Shown: positions 38,701 to 47,326 of the stretch, piece after piece | Layout of the letters: each line of letters opens with the position of its first letter | Numbering within the stretch: the stretch's first letter is position 1 | Source of the DNA: Monomorium pharaonis | Lineage: Eukaryota > Arthropoda > Insecta > Hymenoptera > Formicidae | Assembly: GCF_013373865.1 (NCBI RefSeq) | Contig: NC_050467.1 | Coordinates: forward strand, 1,116,001 to 1,180,000 | DNA length: 64,000 bases | Direction: 5' to 3' | Made by a program: the position numbers and the translations under genes | The notes under the pieces: model-generated | Seen by the model: the letters and a program-made list of their open reading frames with translations, nothing else | Database searches by the model: none | Told to the model about the DNA's origin: nothing

Positions 38701-41700
38701 CTCGCACGATCTCGTCTCGCATCGTCCTTCTCTCTTTTGCTTCTCTTGCTCTCGTGCTCCCATATCGCGTGGTTATGCATGTTTCTTTCCTCTCCCCCCT
38801 CCCATATTTGTACGCCTATCAAAAAAGGCGTTGCACCGCCTTCGTATTAGACGAACGGCATGACGATATTTCGTGCAGTTGAAAAGTGTTCATGTTGATT
38901 TCGAACGATATTGTTTGTTGTCTGTCTTATACAAAAGCTTTCGCAAACGGTAATCCTCTCATTAAGAAGCTAAAGTATCTCGATTTTGAAAATGTTATTT
39001 GAATCTTAAGTAATAATCTCATATTGCGTTTTATACATACTCGATGAATAGCGATTCTTTGTGTGGTTGGTGACGTAACATAATTATGTACGTAATTTCA
39101 ATGTAATTATGACTTACGTACGGGTGGTATTTTTTTTTTAGACTTTTATCGAAGCTCGACTTACCATTCTCGGACTTTGGAACGGGTTCAATCTTGACAG
39201 AGGTGGTAGTGGCATGAAGGGACGTGGAAACTTCTGCGACTTGACAGGGCACCGAAGCCAAGGGTTCCCTTTTTACGGTCAGACTAGCGCCGCTATTGTT
39301 AGCACCAGCATTGCTGTCCTGTCCGTTCCAGGATGAGGCGACAGGTAACGTCCTGCTGCATCCCACATCTGAATGCACCACCTTTGTCTTTCCTGTAATC
39401 AATCAATTGCCGGTCTCATCGTCAACACATACAGGTTCAAAATAATCTGCTGTCATGCGACCTATGATCCATTACGATTAACGCGCGGCAGTAATCTCGA
39501 GAATGTGTGTAACGTCTTAGTTTTCAGTTAATCGAATTTTCGAACTTGGAATTTCAGAATTCCATAGCTCTATAACTCTTCTAGAATTCCTTAACTTTGA
39601 ATATTTGAATAAAAACTGTAGTTGTAGAAAAATTCAAAGATTATGAAAATCCGAAGAGAGAAATTCAAAGTTTTGATGGAATCTGATTCTGTAACTCGCC
39701 GATCGTTACAATCGTCCGGAGATTGTAAAATACAAAAGTTGGAAAATTTAAAAAATTGAGGCAAGAACGAAGAAAAACATTATCTTCGTCATATTTTGAA
39801 CAGAGCCAGTAATACTCGGATATTATCCGCTGCATTTTAAATAAGGGACAGATATCCGGGTATTTGGCTAGCTCCTTTTTGCCTGGTCCAAAGCATCAAC
39901 CCTAATCTTGAAGCGTGACGCGTTGTTTGTTCGCGCTGCGCGATCCGTTGAACTTTGCATGGAAAAGATCGAGGGAGAACGGACGTCGTACCGTTGCTGT
40001 TTCTGCAGAGGCACGACGTCCTGGTCGATTTGTTCTCCAACTTCACCGGTTGGCCTTGACTGGAAAGGAAAGCCTCCCGTTTCTTCGTGGCGGTGGCTTG
40101 AACGGCGATCTGGTTGCCGGTTGCTTGGATACCGCCGCCGTGCATCATCATGCTGCTGGTTGTGCTGCTGGTGTTGGTTAAACAGGACGAACCGTTCACG
40201 GTGACGGTACATCCTGTCGCCGCTGTTGCACCTATTGGCGGTTGATATTCCTGCAGAAGGACACCCGTCGTCGGCGCGATGCCGTTGGTCGAGGTTGGTT
40301 GCGACGAGAAGTTGTTGATGGTCAACGTCGGCGCACTGCCGGTTACTAGCGACAGCTGAGGCGAGAATGTGTTCTGATGGAGGCCACCTTTCGCGAAAAA
40401 GCACAGAAAATTACGTTAACGTATTCCACGATTAATCCGGAATGATTGCGGTATATATTTGGATGTACTAAGCGTCAACAGTTCAATATTTTCCATTTAA
40501 ATTAATATACACGTCGGTACTGTAGAGAAATGAGAGAGAGAGAGAGAGGGGGGGGGGAGGGAGGAGGGAGCTTTAGATACGAACCGAACGTAACGACCTG
40601 TGCTATTTTCGTGATAATTGATATTGTTCTCATTAGCATTAAACAATTTGAAATGGAAATGATTTATATTGAGAAATAATATGCAGCAGTAAATGTATAA
40701 TCGAGGAGTATAGGAAAAATTCGTTTGCAGGTTTTTCCGAGCTTTTTTCGATGCTTCCTCCGCGCGGGAAGTGCTACAAGTGTTCATTCGTTTTATAGAC
40801 AAAACTGCTGTTCGTGTAACGAGTTAAGCGAACTCATTTGCTCAATTGAAAGAAATTCAAAAATACTTTAATTTACTTTTCCGTGTCACCTTATTTTTTC
40901 GCTTATCGAATTCAGTTGATTAAATTTGCCAAGTTTCATTTAAAACAAGAGACACAATTAATTTGTAATGCCAATCGTTCTACTGCTGATATTGCTCCTT
41001 CGAAATCGGAGATATTTATTCTGCTATCTTCGTTTCTTTGCTTACCGCATAATAAGTAGGGCTGATGATTTGGATCGCGTAAAGTGAGTTATCCTGATAT
41101 CCAGGTATTATTAACTAGAGTAATAACGTTAAACAGATATTATCGGGATAAGGCGATTTAAAATTGGCAATTTATAGTTAGCACATTATTCCGATAACAG
41201 TACCTGTAATTTTGCTTTTTTTCAACTTCTTATCCCTCGTAATGATACCAGGAAGGAAATCATATAAAAGTTCTTAAAATCAGGTACCAATGACTCAAAA
41301 ACAGTGTTTGTTTATTTGGTAAGTCTAATTTTTTAATTTGTGCATTATTTAGCATCTCGCGATGCTACCAATTCACGGATATCCGCGATGGGTTTTTCGC
41401 GAATCTTTTTCGACGATGTACGGATGGACCGACTCACCGTGATGCAGATGATGGATTCCGGTGAGGTTGAGGGTATGCTGCGTGTGCTGCGTGGTATGTT
41501 GCGCGTGATGCAGACTGCCCGCCACGTTAACACCGACACCCTGCAGACTCAGAGCCTGCTGACCTGTGGCGGCTGCAGGCGCCAGGTTCGCTAAATTTTT
41601 CGCCAGCAGCTCCAGCTGTGTCACGGGCACAGGGCTGTAGGGTGATCCCGGCGGGGGCGTGGGAGCACCCCAGGTGTAGCCACCTACCCCAACCCCGACC

Positions 41701-44700
41701 GCCGCGGAAAACACGCTCTCTGAAACTGGAGAATCCGCCGCCGATTAATCGACCCGGCCTTCCGCTGGTGAACGTAAGTTTCGTTATGCCGCGACTAGGA
41801 AATATCGTTTACGGTATCGCGAATAGACCTTACTCTACTTGGCGTAACGTGCAGTTTGTTAACCCTAGAACCGTTTAACTCTTTCACGCACGATGTCCGT
41901 ATACGATGCTATACAATACGCTTCTTTCTTTCCTTCTCGCGGTGATGACCGATCCATACAGTCATTTGGGTTTAGTAAACTCACATTTCCGAGCTCAGTA
42001 CACTCTACGGATACTCACATACAGTTGTCATATAACGTTTAAAATCACACGATTTGTGAGTGCAACAAATTATAATTTAAACGAAAGACGGAAATAAGAT
42101 ACAAACTCCAACTTAAGAAATAATAAAAGTAAGAACAAACCATATATGAAGGAGGATAGCGAAAGTTAGAGCACTGAGAACAAAAGTGTGATATTTGTGA
42201 CTGTGATTGCATAGTAAAATAATTAGGAATAAATCGTAAGGAATAAGGAATTAGAAATAAATAGTAAGTAATAAATAGTAAGGAATGCCATTTTTATAGT
42301 AATTATCACTATAATATCGATAATAATAATTATGCTTATAGTGATTATTTCACTGTACAATTTACTACAAAAATCTCCATTTTGGTTGTGACAACTTTAT
42401 CATAAGTTGTATAGATCAATATTATGAAAACTTTAATATAGTTCAAACAAACTATAACTAAATTTATATATCGTTGAATAACTATAAAAACATGGTTGGA
42501 TCAAAAAATGACTACAAATTATATATTACTGATATTATGGTTACTGTAACTATTTTTTTTCTCTCGGTGAACTTATTTTTTATTTTACATATCTCTTAAT
42601 GCAGAAAAAATCTCTTACATACATTTTATTGCAACAATTTTGTTTATTCGTAACAGATAATCAAGTAGCTCTTGACGTCTATAACTACAAATTTTTGCAA
42701 TTTTGCGTAACCAGACGAGAACATTTTCTACTTTATTATTGATAAAATGTACCGAATAACTCGCGCGAGTGGAGGAGGACTACTTTAGTCCCATATTGCG
42801 CTAATAATTAAAATTCCATATTTTATCGATAATTAACTGATTGGATATTTTATCGTTAATTAGCAAGTACGGAGGTTTTTCTAAAGAGGTGGTGCGCGCA
42901 ATAGAATAGGGCGGAAATAATATTTTCGGAAATCCGTTCCGCAAGGAAAATGCGTAATTCTCGGGAGGGAACGCGTCCGTCAGCACGCGCGGCAACGCGA
43001 TATATCTTTGGTGTGGCGCGCTGCGCCATTGCTAGGACTATTGATTTTATCTAAATGCGGATACGTATCTGCCTATGCAAATTGATGTGTGTAAAAAATA
43101 TCTGATTGATATCTACAACTGAATTGGTTATCGTTAATGGGTACATCGAGAGCGTGTTCTTTCCTCAAAGCGCATTAAAAAAAATTTGCATCTATGTTTG
43201 CGATTCTTTTCTTATCACACGTACGGCTCGGATTACCCGTTTATACTTACTTGTCCGTTCTGCGGCAACGTGAAAGCATGGAAAAATATGCGAAAGATTA
43301 GAAATCACAAGGAATATAATTTTTTTTCTCTACAAAAAGTTGTGCGACCCGAAATTCGATTCGAAGAGACTTTATCTCTCTTTCTCTGCAGTTCACTGTC
43401 AATTAACGAACCGCTTTTTCGACGGTTCGCGAAAGACGTCTCCTCGAAACCTTTCACGCGAGTTCCGCGGGTCCCTCGTCTACAATGGAGCAATTATGCA
43501 ATTAAAGCGACGGACTCGAGGGAGTAAGGATCCGGAGGGAGTTGAAGAAAAACGCGCGCGTCACAAATAGAATTCCCGCGTGTAGCCGCGTGTCCAGTCG
43601 TCGTGTAGACCTTGCCTCGCCTTCTTAGTTCCTAACAACCTCATTGTTCGAGGTGTAATCCAAAACGCGGCTCCGTGAAGCGGTAGACGGCGAGTGGATT
43701 CGAGAAAGAGAGGAACAAAAAAAAAAGAAAGACCACGCAGAGACGCGTCGGAGGGTCGAATCCTCCTCCTTCTCGAAGTCTTGTCGAAAATCGAATCTCG
43801 CCGGCGAGATTTCAATTATCCGAGGGAGGGTTGCCCTGTTCGCGAAGGTGACTGGAAAATTTGCGAGACTGGCGAAGTTTAACGTTAAAAGCGATTTCTA
43901 ATTGTGGTTCTTTCGATCGCTTCGAGTGCTCCTCTATCTTTTGCGATCCTACATCGACATTTATTCAAGTCATTTACGCAAATTTTACGGATAACACGTT
44001 ATAATTAAGGAAACGTTCGGAGTTCAAAGCTTGCAAAAGCTCGATAAAATGTTTTATCGTTAATCGTGTGAAAAGTAACGATCTCTGGATATTGCAGTTA
44101 TGAAGGAATCGACGAGATTTGTCGCAGAATTCGTCATTAATGTTAACTTCGAAATTGTTTTATTATCCTTTACATTTTACAAAAAATATTCTTAACAGCG
44201 TTATTCAACAGAGATGAGAAGTGATCAGATTGTAAAAATACTCGCTTCTATTTATAAGACGCAAAGTGTGTAACTCGTTCGCAGCAAGAGAGATATCTTC
44301 GAGCGATTTTCGAGGAAAGCAAAGTCGTAAGAAAGGAAGTCGTAAACTTACCCTTGTGCGTCGCGTGATAAGCCCGTGCTGGCATCGGTTGCTCGGGGGT
44401 GGCGGGGGTGGCAGCGACGTAACTGCCCCCGCCACCCCCTGGGAATAACGAGTACAGCCCGTAGCGGTTCGCACCTGTAACATTATCGCCGAGATATCGA
44501 ACGGTTAATAATTAATTGAAGCTTAAGAATTGATAATGACGTAACGGGATTGCGGTTGACAGTTAATTTTTATTGAGACTCGCAGACGACATACTTTTGA
44601 ATAAGAATACCTTAAAACGATTAATTATATATAAACGTCGCACTTGGCTACTGTACTTATCGCAAACATTGTGAAAATGATGAAGAAACGTCGGAACATT

Positions 44701-46794
44701 CTTTCGTTGAATTCCGCGCAACTATAAAGTAAAAATCGAGAAAAGATTCAATATTTCTTCGCATCTTATCCTTTTTCTTTATATCTCCAATACACAGGGG
44801 ATGGATAAAATAATGTGAACATCTTAAAAATATACTGTTTTTATTTTATTAATAAAAGGTAAATGTTGTCCTTAATACAGATTTTATCCTCGTTTGGAAT
44901 AAAGTCATAAAATTGTTACCAGTGTAATATTATATCATTCTTTTAGCAGAATATCTTTTTTAAGAGATATTGAAGAATGCTTAATAGATATTGAAGGGGA
45001 TCAAAATCTGTTTTTCCTTTCAAAATAACACAATGATATTTAAGTCAAGCAGTTACATTGGTCGAGAAAAACGTTAAATTTTTAAATAACAGAGCAATTT
45101 TAGAAAATAATATGAGCAGCAGATTCCTCCAACATCACTTATGTAATCAATTGAAAATTGTTCTGCTAAAATAGTATAACATTAGCTATGCAAGAGTGCA
45201 TGATCTTTTATTCCAAGAAAGGATTAAAATCTATATCAAAGACAAATGGTAGATTAGTTATCTAATTAATAAAAAAGTTACGTATTTCCTGAATGTTATT
45301 TTATCGGTTCTCCTCCATGATACAAAAATATGTTGCATTCCAGTCAGTCTTTTCTGTCTATGTTTAAACCTTTTGTTTTGCATGGATTAAACCATGGATT
45401 AAAGCACAAAGTTAATTTTGCGGCTGTAACAATATTTTCTGCATTTGATATGATTTATCATAGAATTATTAAACGCGTCACGGCCGTTCGTATCCGTATT
45501 TTATCGCAATTCGTAATATTTCGAAACTAGACTTATTTGCATAATAAACGGCTCGTGTTTACGTCAATTTCTGTAAAAGCAATAATTATAATAATATTGT
45601 CCAGTTTTTTCAGCGGATAGTAATCAATTGTTAAGACAAATACAACGATAAACACTGCGAAATATCGCTCGTATATGCTAAACCTTATCAAAATAAGTGC
45701 TAACTTGATAAGAAAAAAAGTAAATACTTTTTTCATCTCAAATGTGATAAAGTTTCATGAAATTCACAATCACACGTTTGGTACCTTTATTAAACATATT
45801 TATTTTAGACTTTTATTATTAGAAGACGAAAGAATCTGTGCCTAAACCCGAGATTGAACTGGAAAAATTTAGATCTTCAATCTAAACATTGTTCCAACTG
45901 AGCTGTTTCGCCACACAAGGAGTCTTCCATGCAGCCCGAATTTGAGATATCGGATTGATAAAGCATGATAACCGTATTACACGTCAAGCGTGAACGACCT
46001 CTGATCAATAGTGAATATTACATAACGTACATGAATGTGTCGGGGAAAATACAGTATTCTTCATTCAATTTGAACACAATCTTTCCACGACGAAGAGTTA
46101 ATTGAACGAATATCGTTTTGCATTTTTTGTGTGAATGTTCGATATTAAATATTTCGACGATCAAGAATGGTACTTATAGTTGAAGATTATCTTAAGTACT
46201 GTCTTCAGATATCATTAACCAATTACAGAGCTGTATTAACATCGTAAGATATTACTTAAAACGGTCTAAAATATTGGGTGCGGGAATAAGATTCGAATTA
46301 AAATCAAGACGAAGTCTTAACTTCGTGATCATAACTCTGTATTTTAGCGAAGGAAAGGTCGTTTGAAAATTTGATCGGCAACAATGTAGTAAGATTGTAG
46401 TGAACATGTTAGCGAGAAACGAATACAACTTTTTGCGATATACATATTTGGGAGAAACACCCGCGATGTGTTTCGTGATAGGACTTTCGCAGCAGTTCGA
46501 AGCAATCTTCGGATCGTTACGCCGCCGTGAGGTAATAATGATGATTGATACGTATAATGTAATGCGAACCTTGATTGTGAGCGGGCGCAGGCGTAGCGGC
46601 CAGAGGTGGTATGCCCTGGGACTGTTGATTGGGAACCTGATTGGACTGCGCAGGTGCTAAAGGCCATAGGGTCGTCGTAGCGGCACCGGGGCCGGTTGTC
46701 TGCTGAGCCCGTGCCACCGTGTCCCCCACGGGACGATCCCCGGTCCCACTTTGGGCCACGGGAGGGACCAACATCGAACCACCCCCTCCCGAGG
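23490..46794 (-). CDS. wge: winged eye / TNRC18-BAHCC1 family chromatin protein (20 exons, 5' end open)
   Basis: A nuclear chromatin regulator. Seen: 20 GT-AG exons whose phases all chain, totalling 7928 nt (about 2641 residues) and ending in TGA at 23490-23492. Order of parts: low-complexity Gly/Ala/Pro/His/Gln N-terminus (exons 1-10), a long charged disordered region (exons 11-12), AT-hooks at about residues 1604-1609 and 1737-1742, a Tudor-like module at about 1985-2100, a Lys/His tract, an acidic tract, ASTNR-type repeats at 2388-2460, and a BAH domain at about 2484-2622. Known: mammalian relatives read methylated histone H3 with the BAH domain (H3K27me3 for BAHCC1, H3K9me3 for TNRC18); Drosophila Winged eye acts in wing/eye fate and heterochromatin. 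Inferred: the same role here. The first exon found begins with two bases of a split codon, so an upstream exon is missing unless translation starts at the internal ATG at 46772-46774. Family call is firm; N-terminus is not. Confidence 0.9.
23712..24084 (-). other. wge intron 19
   Basis: 373 bp, AT-rich, splits the BAH domain at a phase-0 position. Nothing else recognised in it. Confidence 0.9.
24085..25048 (-). CDS. wge: wge exon 19 (acidic tract, ASTNR repeats, N-terminal half of BAH)
   Basis: 964 nt. Acceptor TTTTAACAG, donor CCCCCG|GTAATT. Three parts: a Glu/Asp-rich tract (24649-25020), about 14.6 units of a five-residue repeat of ASTNR type (24409-24627), and the first half of the BAH domain, with NIGDSVLFYSYRKPHEKPYI, GKIVSLWLN and RVRSQWFYRPEEL. 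The WFYRPEE motif and the Y/W residues typical of histone-reading BAH domains are present. Confidence 0.95.
24409..24627 (-). repeat. 15-nt coding tandem repeat (ASTNR pentapeptides)
   Basis: Inside exon 19. Units on the coding strand read ASTNR, ASTNR, ATINR, TSTNQ, GSTVR, GSTSR, ALANR, VSMNR, TTTNR, ALTRH, ASTVQ, TSTSC, SSTNR, ASKNR, ASN. The period is exactly five residues throughout with no indel, so selection or recent amplification has kept the frame. Confidence 0.95.
25317..25755 (-). CDS. wge: wge exon 18 (Lys/His-rich tract)
   Basis: 439 nt. Acceptor TATCTACAG, donor GGAAG|GTATGT. Starts YDPNPLLSLGKRRRQ right after the Tudor-like module, then a Ser/Thr-rich linker, then a Lys/Arg/His tract (25346-25492) with repeated KHRK/KHKH units. 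The tract should be strongly positive and may bind nucleic acid or direct nuclear speckle-type localisation; that is inference. Confidence 0.92.
25849..26077 (-). CDS. wge: wge exon 17 (Tudor-like module core)
   Basis: 229 nt. Acceptor TCTCGTAG, donor CGTAG|GTACGT. Carries the family hallmarks LPPGTRLCAYWSQQYRCLYP, TVEFDDGDSGLIVLDDIRLL and QPNYPVV. In mammalian BAHCC1/TNRC18 the corresponding region forms a tandem Tudor-like module; a methyl-lysine reading role here is inferred from the family. The aromatic residues of the AYW and FDDGD motifs are intact. Confidence 0.95.
26078..26421 (-). other. wge intron 16
   Basis: 344 bp, AT-rich intron inside the Tudor-like module. Nothing else seen. 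Confidence 0.85.
26422..26808 (-). CDS. wge: wge exon 16 (start of Tudor-like module)
   Basis: 387 nt, phase 0 at both ends. Acceptor TGTATCAG, donor GACGCG|GTAATA. The N-terminal part is basic (KSKKKKRKSSSS). The C-terminal part is the typical TNRC18/BAHCC1 segment that leads into the Tudor-like fold: GGLFYAGRLSAVQAPDVYAI, LDGERGNRPHIHSREEILQD. A CxxC pair (ECKQC) sits in between. Confidence 0.94.
26902..27234 (-). CDS. wge: wge exon 15
   Basis: 333 nt, phase 0 at both ends. Acceptor GTTTTCAG, donor GTGAAG|GTAATA. Lys-rich and basic (KLQTKIQKVAKMKTKPAK), with a psi-K-x-E motif VKLE (27037-27048) and an acidic patch (NWEDDENDM). No named domain. Confidence 0.9.
27321..27530 (-). CDS. wge: wge exon 14 (second AT-hook)
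   Basis: 210 nt, phase 0 at both ends. Acceptor TCTTTCAG, donor ACGAAG|GTAACT. It carries KKRKVGRPRKL (27441-27473): an AT-hook fused to an SV40-like basic nuclear-localisation sequence. Because it is a whole-codon cassette, skipping it would keep the frame. Confidence 0.9.
27531..28062 (-). other. wge intron 13
   Basis: 532 bp, AT-rich. Some scattered repeated words (AAGAT, TCTAGA/TCTAAGAA) but no element I can delimit. Confidence 0.8.
28063..28360 (-). CDS. wge: wge exon 13
   Basis: 298 nt. Acceptor TTTCTGCAG, donor GGAACG|GTACGT. Reads SDHGTLSSPPALDLM, then a Ser/Pro-rich run with several SP sites (TSPSRESPSKSPERGTPSPL), which would suit proline-directed kinases, and DNIPSIPTSVPPVTSPIPAL. 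In frame with exons 12 and 14. Confidence 0.9.
28537..30551 (-). CDS. wge: wge exon 12 (large exon with AT-hook)
   Basis: 2015 nt, the largest exon. Acceptor CTTTTCAG|ATCGAG, donor CACCAG|GTGAGT. A very charged, Ser/Lys/Glu/Asn-rich, probably disordered region. It carries a psi-K-x-E motif IKQE (30288-30299), a hydrophobic block (GLLCALAEQIMQVGDKVPRK) that may be a conserved interaction patch, and near its end an AT-hook core SGRPRKK (about 28554-28574), expected to bind the minor groove of AT-rich DNA. The conserved-patch idea is inference. Confidence 0.93.
30654..31322 (-). CDS. wge: wge exon 11
   Basis: 669 nt with acceptor AATATAAG|GAG. A second in-frame acceptor (CGCGAAG|GCT, upper end 31304) would drop six residues; the sequence does not decide between them. 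Reads EKIFAKATSPVSCLTPPPE, a psi-K-x-E motif VKQE (31149-31160), a Thr run and an acidic/charged C-terminal part. Donor AAGAAG|GTAATA. Predicted disordered; no named domain. Confidence 0.82.
31323..31883 (-). other. wge intron 10
   Basis: 561 bp. Contains a GGCC/GGTC tetranucleotide tract at 31747-31796 and an A-run near 31438. No exon seen. Confidence 0.75.
31747..31796. repeat. (GGCC)n/(GGTC)n tetranucleotide tract
   Basis: Five GGCC units followed by about eight GGTC units, in wge intron 10. Confidence 0.95.
31884..32047 (-). CDS. wge: wge exon 10
   Basis: 164 nt. Acceptor CATCTTTCGCAG, donor TCACAG|GTAGGT. Reads STESSKTALQTMTSVTGALV, then ALVTTLHYYPQAPALVQISQ, ending HCRSQ. Phase changes from +1 at the start to 0 at the end, as exons 9 and 11 require. 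Confidence 0.83.
32211..32622. mobile_element. Non-autonomous MITE in wge intron 9
   Basis: About 412 bp. Left end TACAGAAAGAAAAATTAGTC; the right end in reverse complement shows the same ordered blocks (TGGTCTCAATT..CAATTATTGGCTCAT..AAGCAAGAATAT), so diverged inverted arms of about 55 bp. The far right tip has lost the CACTG terminus. Its interior matches the element at 12114-12554 (ATCAAGAAAA, ATAATTTTC, TATAATATTG and GATTTTC/ATTATCC blocks in the same order). No coding capacity. Confidence 0.7.
32663..32884 (-). CDS. wge: wge exon 9
   Basis: 222 nt. Acceptor TTCCGACAG, donor ATCA|GTACGT. Reads EQMQQALVWPNYSNHSN, a Pro/Leu run, IQLLGDIGGARLVLTENKRK, and a psi-K-x-E motif VKIE (32697-32708). 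In frame with both neighbours. Confidence 0.85.
32970..33080 (-). CDS. wge: wge exon 8
   Basis: 111 nt. Acceptor TTTTACAG, donor GCGG|GTAATG. Reads AMPTEPVGFPQMGSG and GLQLVRDPTTGHILLIHA. From family knowledge, an L-x-R-D-P-x-T/S-G block of this kind recurs in TNRC18/BAHCC1-type proteins; I could not align it. It is too short for an ORF search but both splice sites and phases fit. Confidence 0.85.
33081..34156 (-). other. wge intron 7
   Basis: 1076 bp. No exon, RNA gene or transposon recognised. Confidence 0.75.
34157..34399 (-). CDS. wge: wge exon 7
   Basis: 243 nt. Acceptor taken at CGTTGTAG because it alone gives the two leading bases that exon 6 needs; an acceptor 37 nt further upstream (CTTTATAG) looks reasonable but breaks the frame. 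Donor GCAG|GTTGGT. Gly/Ala/Ser-rich: SSTAMAVGGTTLVHCGGPGG, SLSLNSSLNSTLGSIGGG, WPPTLWQYPATAAA. Confidence 0.72.
35820..36215. repeat. Three copies of a ~143-bp tandem repeat
   Basis: The word AAAGATAAATTG recurs at 35838, 35983 and 36125, each followed by (T)CAAATAAATATAT(TCTT)..ATTA..TTCGATATT and then AAAAGTATTTCTTC-like sequence. Spacing is 145 and 142 bp. Degenerate and AT-rich. Confidence 0.8.
36500..36900. repeat. Degenerate ~100-bp AT-rich tandem repeat
   Basis: Repeated order of blocks: TATTTTTATTTA, AAGAATAT, AGTTTTTTATTGCAAAT, ATTTCTTTC, TTAACAAAATATT. Three to four diverged copies. Borders are approximate. Confidence 0.6.
37158..37325 (-). CDS. wge: wge exon 6
   Basis: 168 nt. 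Acceptor CGTTTCAG, donor CCTGG|GTAAGT, both strong. Reads IAVSNAGAGGIPVGIAVARQ and then a Ser/His-rich stretch (SLSHHTSHHATSYHHF). In frame with exons 5 and 7. Confidence 0.83.
37326..39164 (-). other. wge intron 5
   Basis: 1839 bp. Contains a short direct repeat (38160-38200 and 38268-38310, both with ATTCATTTAAATCACC) and a C/T-rich tract at 38560-38760. No exon seen. Confidence 0.75.
39165..39392 (-). CDS. wge: wge exon 5
   Basis: 228 nt. Acceptor GATTACAG, donor AATG|GTAAGT. Contains two psi-K-x-E motifs, VKRE (39265-39276) and VKIE (39187-39198), either side of a Ser/Thr/Val-rich linker. No folded domain recognised. The +1 phase at both ends agrees with exons 4 and 6. Confidence 0.84.
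39393..39991 (-). other. wge intron 4
   Basis: 599 bp. Nothing recognised beyond AT-rich intron sequence; ORFs that run into it from exon 4 are read-through. Confidence 0.8.
39992..40387 (-). CDS. wge: wge exon 4
   Basis: 396 nt. Acceptor CGCGAAAG, donor AACG|GTACGA. The reading frame begins GLHQNTFSPQLSLVTGS and carries NNFSSQPTSTNG, a Met/Gly stretch (SSMMMHGGG) and a psi-K-x-E motif VKLE (40035-40046). Ser/Thr/Gly-rich, probably disordered. The frame is fixed by both neighbours; a second long minus-strand reading over the same bases is a shadow. Confidence 0.8.
40388..41437 (-). other. wge intron 3
   Basis: 1050 bp. Contains a (GA)n/(G)n tract at 40532-40560 and a loose inverted repeat (TTATCCTGATATC near 41088, ATATTATCGGGATAA near 41136). 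No exon seen. Confidence 0.75.
40532..40560. repeat. (GA)n/(G)n tract
   Basis: Nine GA units followed by a G-run, in wge intron 3. Confidence 0.93.
41438..41719 (-). CDS. wge: wge exon 3
   Basis: 282 nt. Acceptor GTTTCAG, donor CACG|GTGAGT. Encodes SVFSAAVGVGVGGYTWG, a Pro-rich stretch, LELLAKNLANLAPAAATG, then a His/Gln/Thr-rich end (HHAQHTTQHTQHT, HHLHHG). Disordered or low complexity; no named domain. Confidence 0.82.
41720..44351 (-). other. wge intron 2
   Basis: 2632 bp. Contains the MITE candidate 42172-42569. No exon or RNA gene seen in the rest. Confidence 0.75.
42172..42569. mobile_element. MITE candidate in wge intron 2
   Basis: 398 bp. Ends CACTGAGAACAAAA on the left and, reverse-complemented, CACCGAGAGAAAAAAA on the right; the interior is AT-rich with ATAGTAATTATCACTATAA-type partial palindromes. 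No coding capacity. The terminal match is short, so this is tentative. Confidence 0.42.
44352..44474 (-). CDS. wge: wge exon 2
   Basis: 123 nt between GTTACAG and AAGG|GTAAGT. Only the frame that starts with two completing bases joins both neighbours: it reads ANRYGLYSLFPGGGGG and ends RAYHATHKE across the junction to exon 3. The more obvious Pro-rich reading (PPPPPPSNRC) is a different frame and cannot be joined to exon 3. Gly-rich, no named domain. Confidence 0.75.
44793..45305. mobile_element. Tc1-like transposon remnant
   Basis: Left end CACAGGGGATGGATAAAATA (then ATGTGAAC) is the classic terminal repeat of insect Tc1-like elements. Near 45270-45305 the text AAAAAAGTTACGTATTTCCT followed by GAATGTTATTTTATC looks like the opposite terminus with an internal deletion that removed the last CACA and the GGATGGG tip. 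Only about 510 bp remain and no transposase reading frame is left. A dead, internally deleted copy. Confidence 0.75.
45839..45912 (-). pseudogene. tRNA-Phe(GAA)-derived pseudogene
   Basis: Reverse complement begins GGCGAAACAGCTCAGTTGG and ends GTTCAATCTCGGGTTTAGGCA. The anticodon arm TTTAGATTGAAGATCTAAA pairs and presents GAA in the loop, as in tRNA-Phe. The acceptor stem has mismatches at two positions compared with the usual GCCGAAA/TTTCGGC and the variable and T-stem regions are altered (ATTTTTCCAG), so it is probably not functional; a tRNA-derived SINE head is the alternative. Confidence 0.75.
46570..46794 (-). CDS. wge: wge exon 1 (first recognised coding exon)
   Basis: 225 nt. Acceptor is ...GATTGCAG followed by CC TCG GGA; the donor is CAAG|GTTCGC and leaves one base. 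It encodes SGGGGSMLVPPVAQSG and then an Ala/Thr/Gln/Pro-rich stretch with TTTLWPLAPAQ. An ATG at 46772-46774 could be the start if the upstream exon is untranslated, but its Kozak context is weak (T at -3). A second phase-compatible donor (ATAC|GTATCA, 15 nt further) exists but matches the consensus less well. Confidence 0.72.
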
Positions 46795-47326
46795 CTGCAA
46801 TCAGAGTATCGAAAAAACACACGACATTAATCTCAATTTTAGATAAATGCGCATGCGAGAGACGTTTGCTTAAGAATCTTGATTTTAATTGCCGATTATT
46901 GACAGTAGAATAGAAGCTACAAAGTTCAATTTTCCTAAAATCTCGAAAGCATCCCTATTGTTTGTCGCAACATTTTCACTGTACGAATTTTAAATATCCT
47001 ATATTAAAAAGAATTCGGAATAACAAGAACATAATTAAAAAGTAAACTTAATTCAGGAGGATTGTGAACAAGATCGTTGTTGCGTCTAACATTTTAATTT
47101 AAAGGAGTCAAGAAATTAATTTTAAATTGATCAGGACGTTCATTCTCTTAATCAGTCTGCCATTTTAAGACACCCCGTAGATCGTAGCAGACATCTGTAT
47201 GTATAAATCTCCCGCGTTTAAAACCGATGCGATGCACACGGACGGGAAAATTATTTATACTTTTAAAACCGAGTCGAGTCGGAAGTGCAACCGATGCCCA
47301 CAGGTATGTCGATACCGCGTTATTAG

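Larger units (their letters stand above)
44475..46569 (-). other. wge intron 1
   Basis: 2095 bp. Holds a Tc1-like remnant (44793-45305) and a decayed tRNA-Phe copy (45839-45912), listed separately. Nothing else recognised. Confidence 0.75.

Noticed and set aside
44205..44483. Pro-rich minus-strand frame over wge exon 2
   Set aside because: Wrong frame: only the ANRYGLYSLFPG frame joins exons 1 and 3 in phase.
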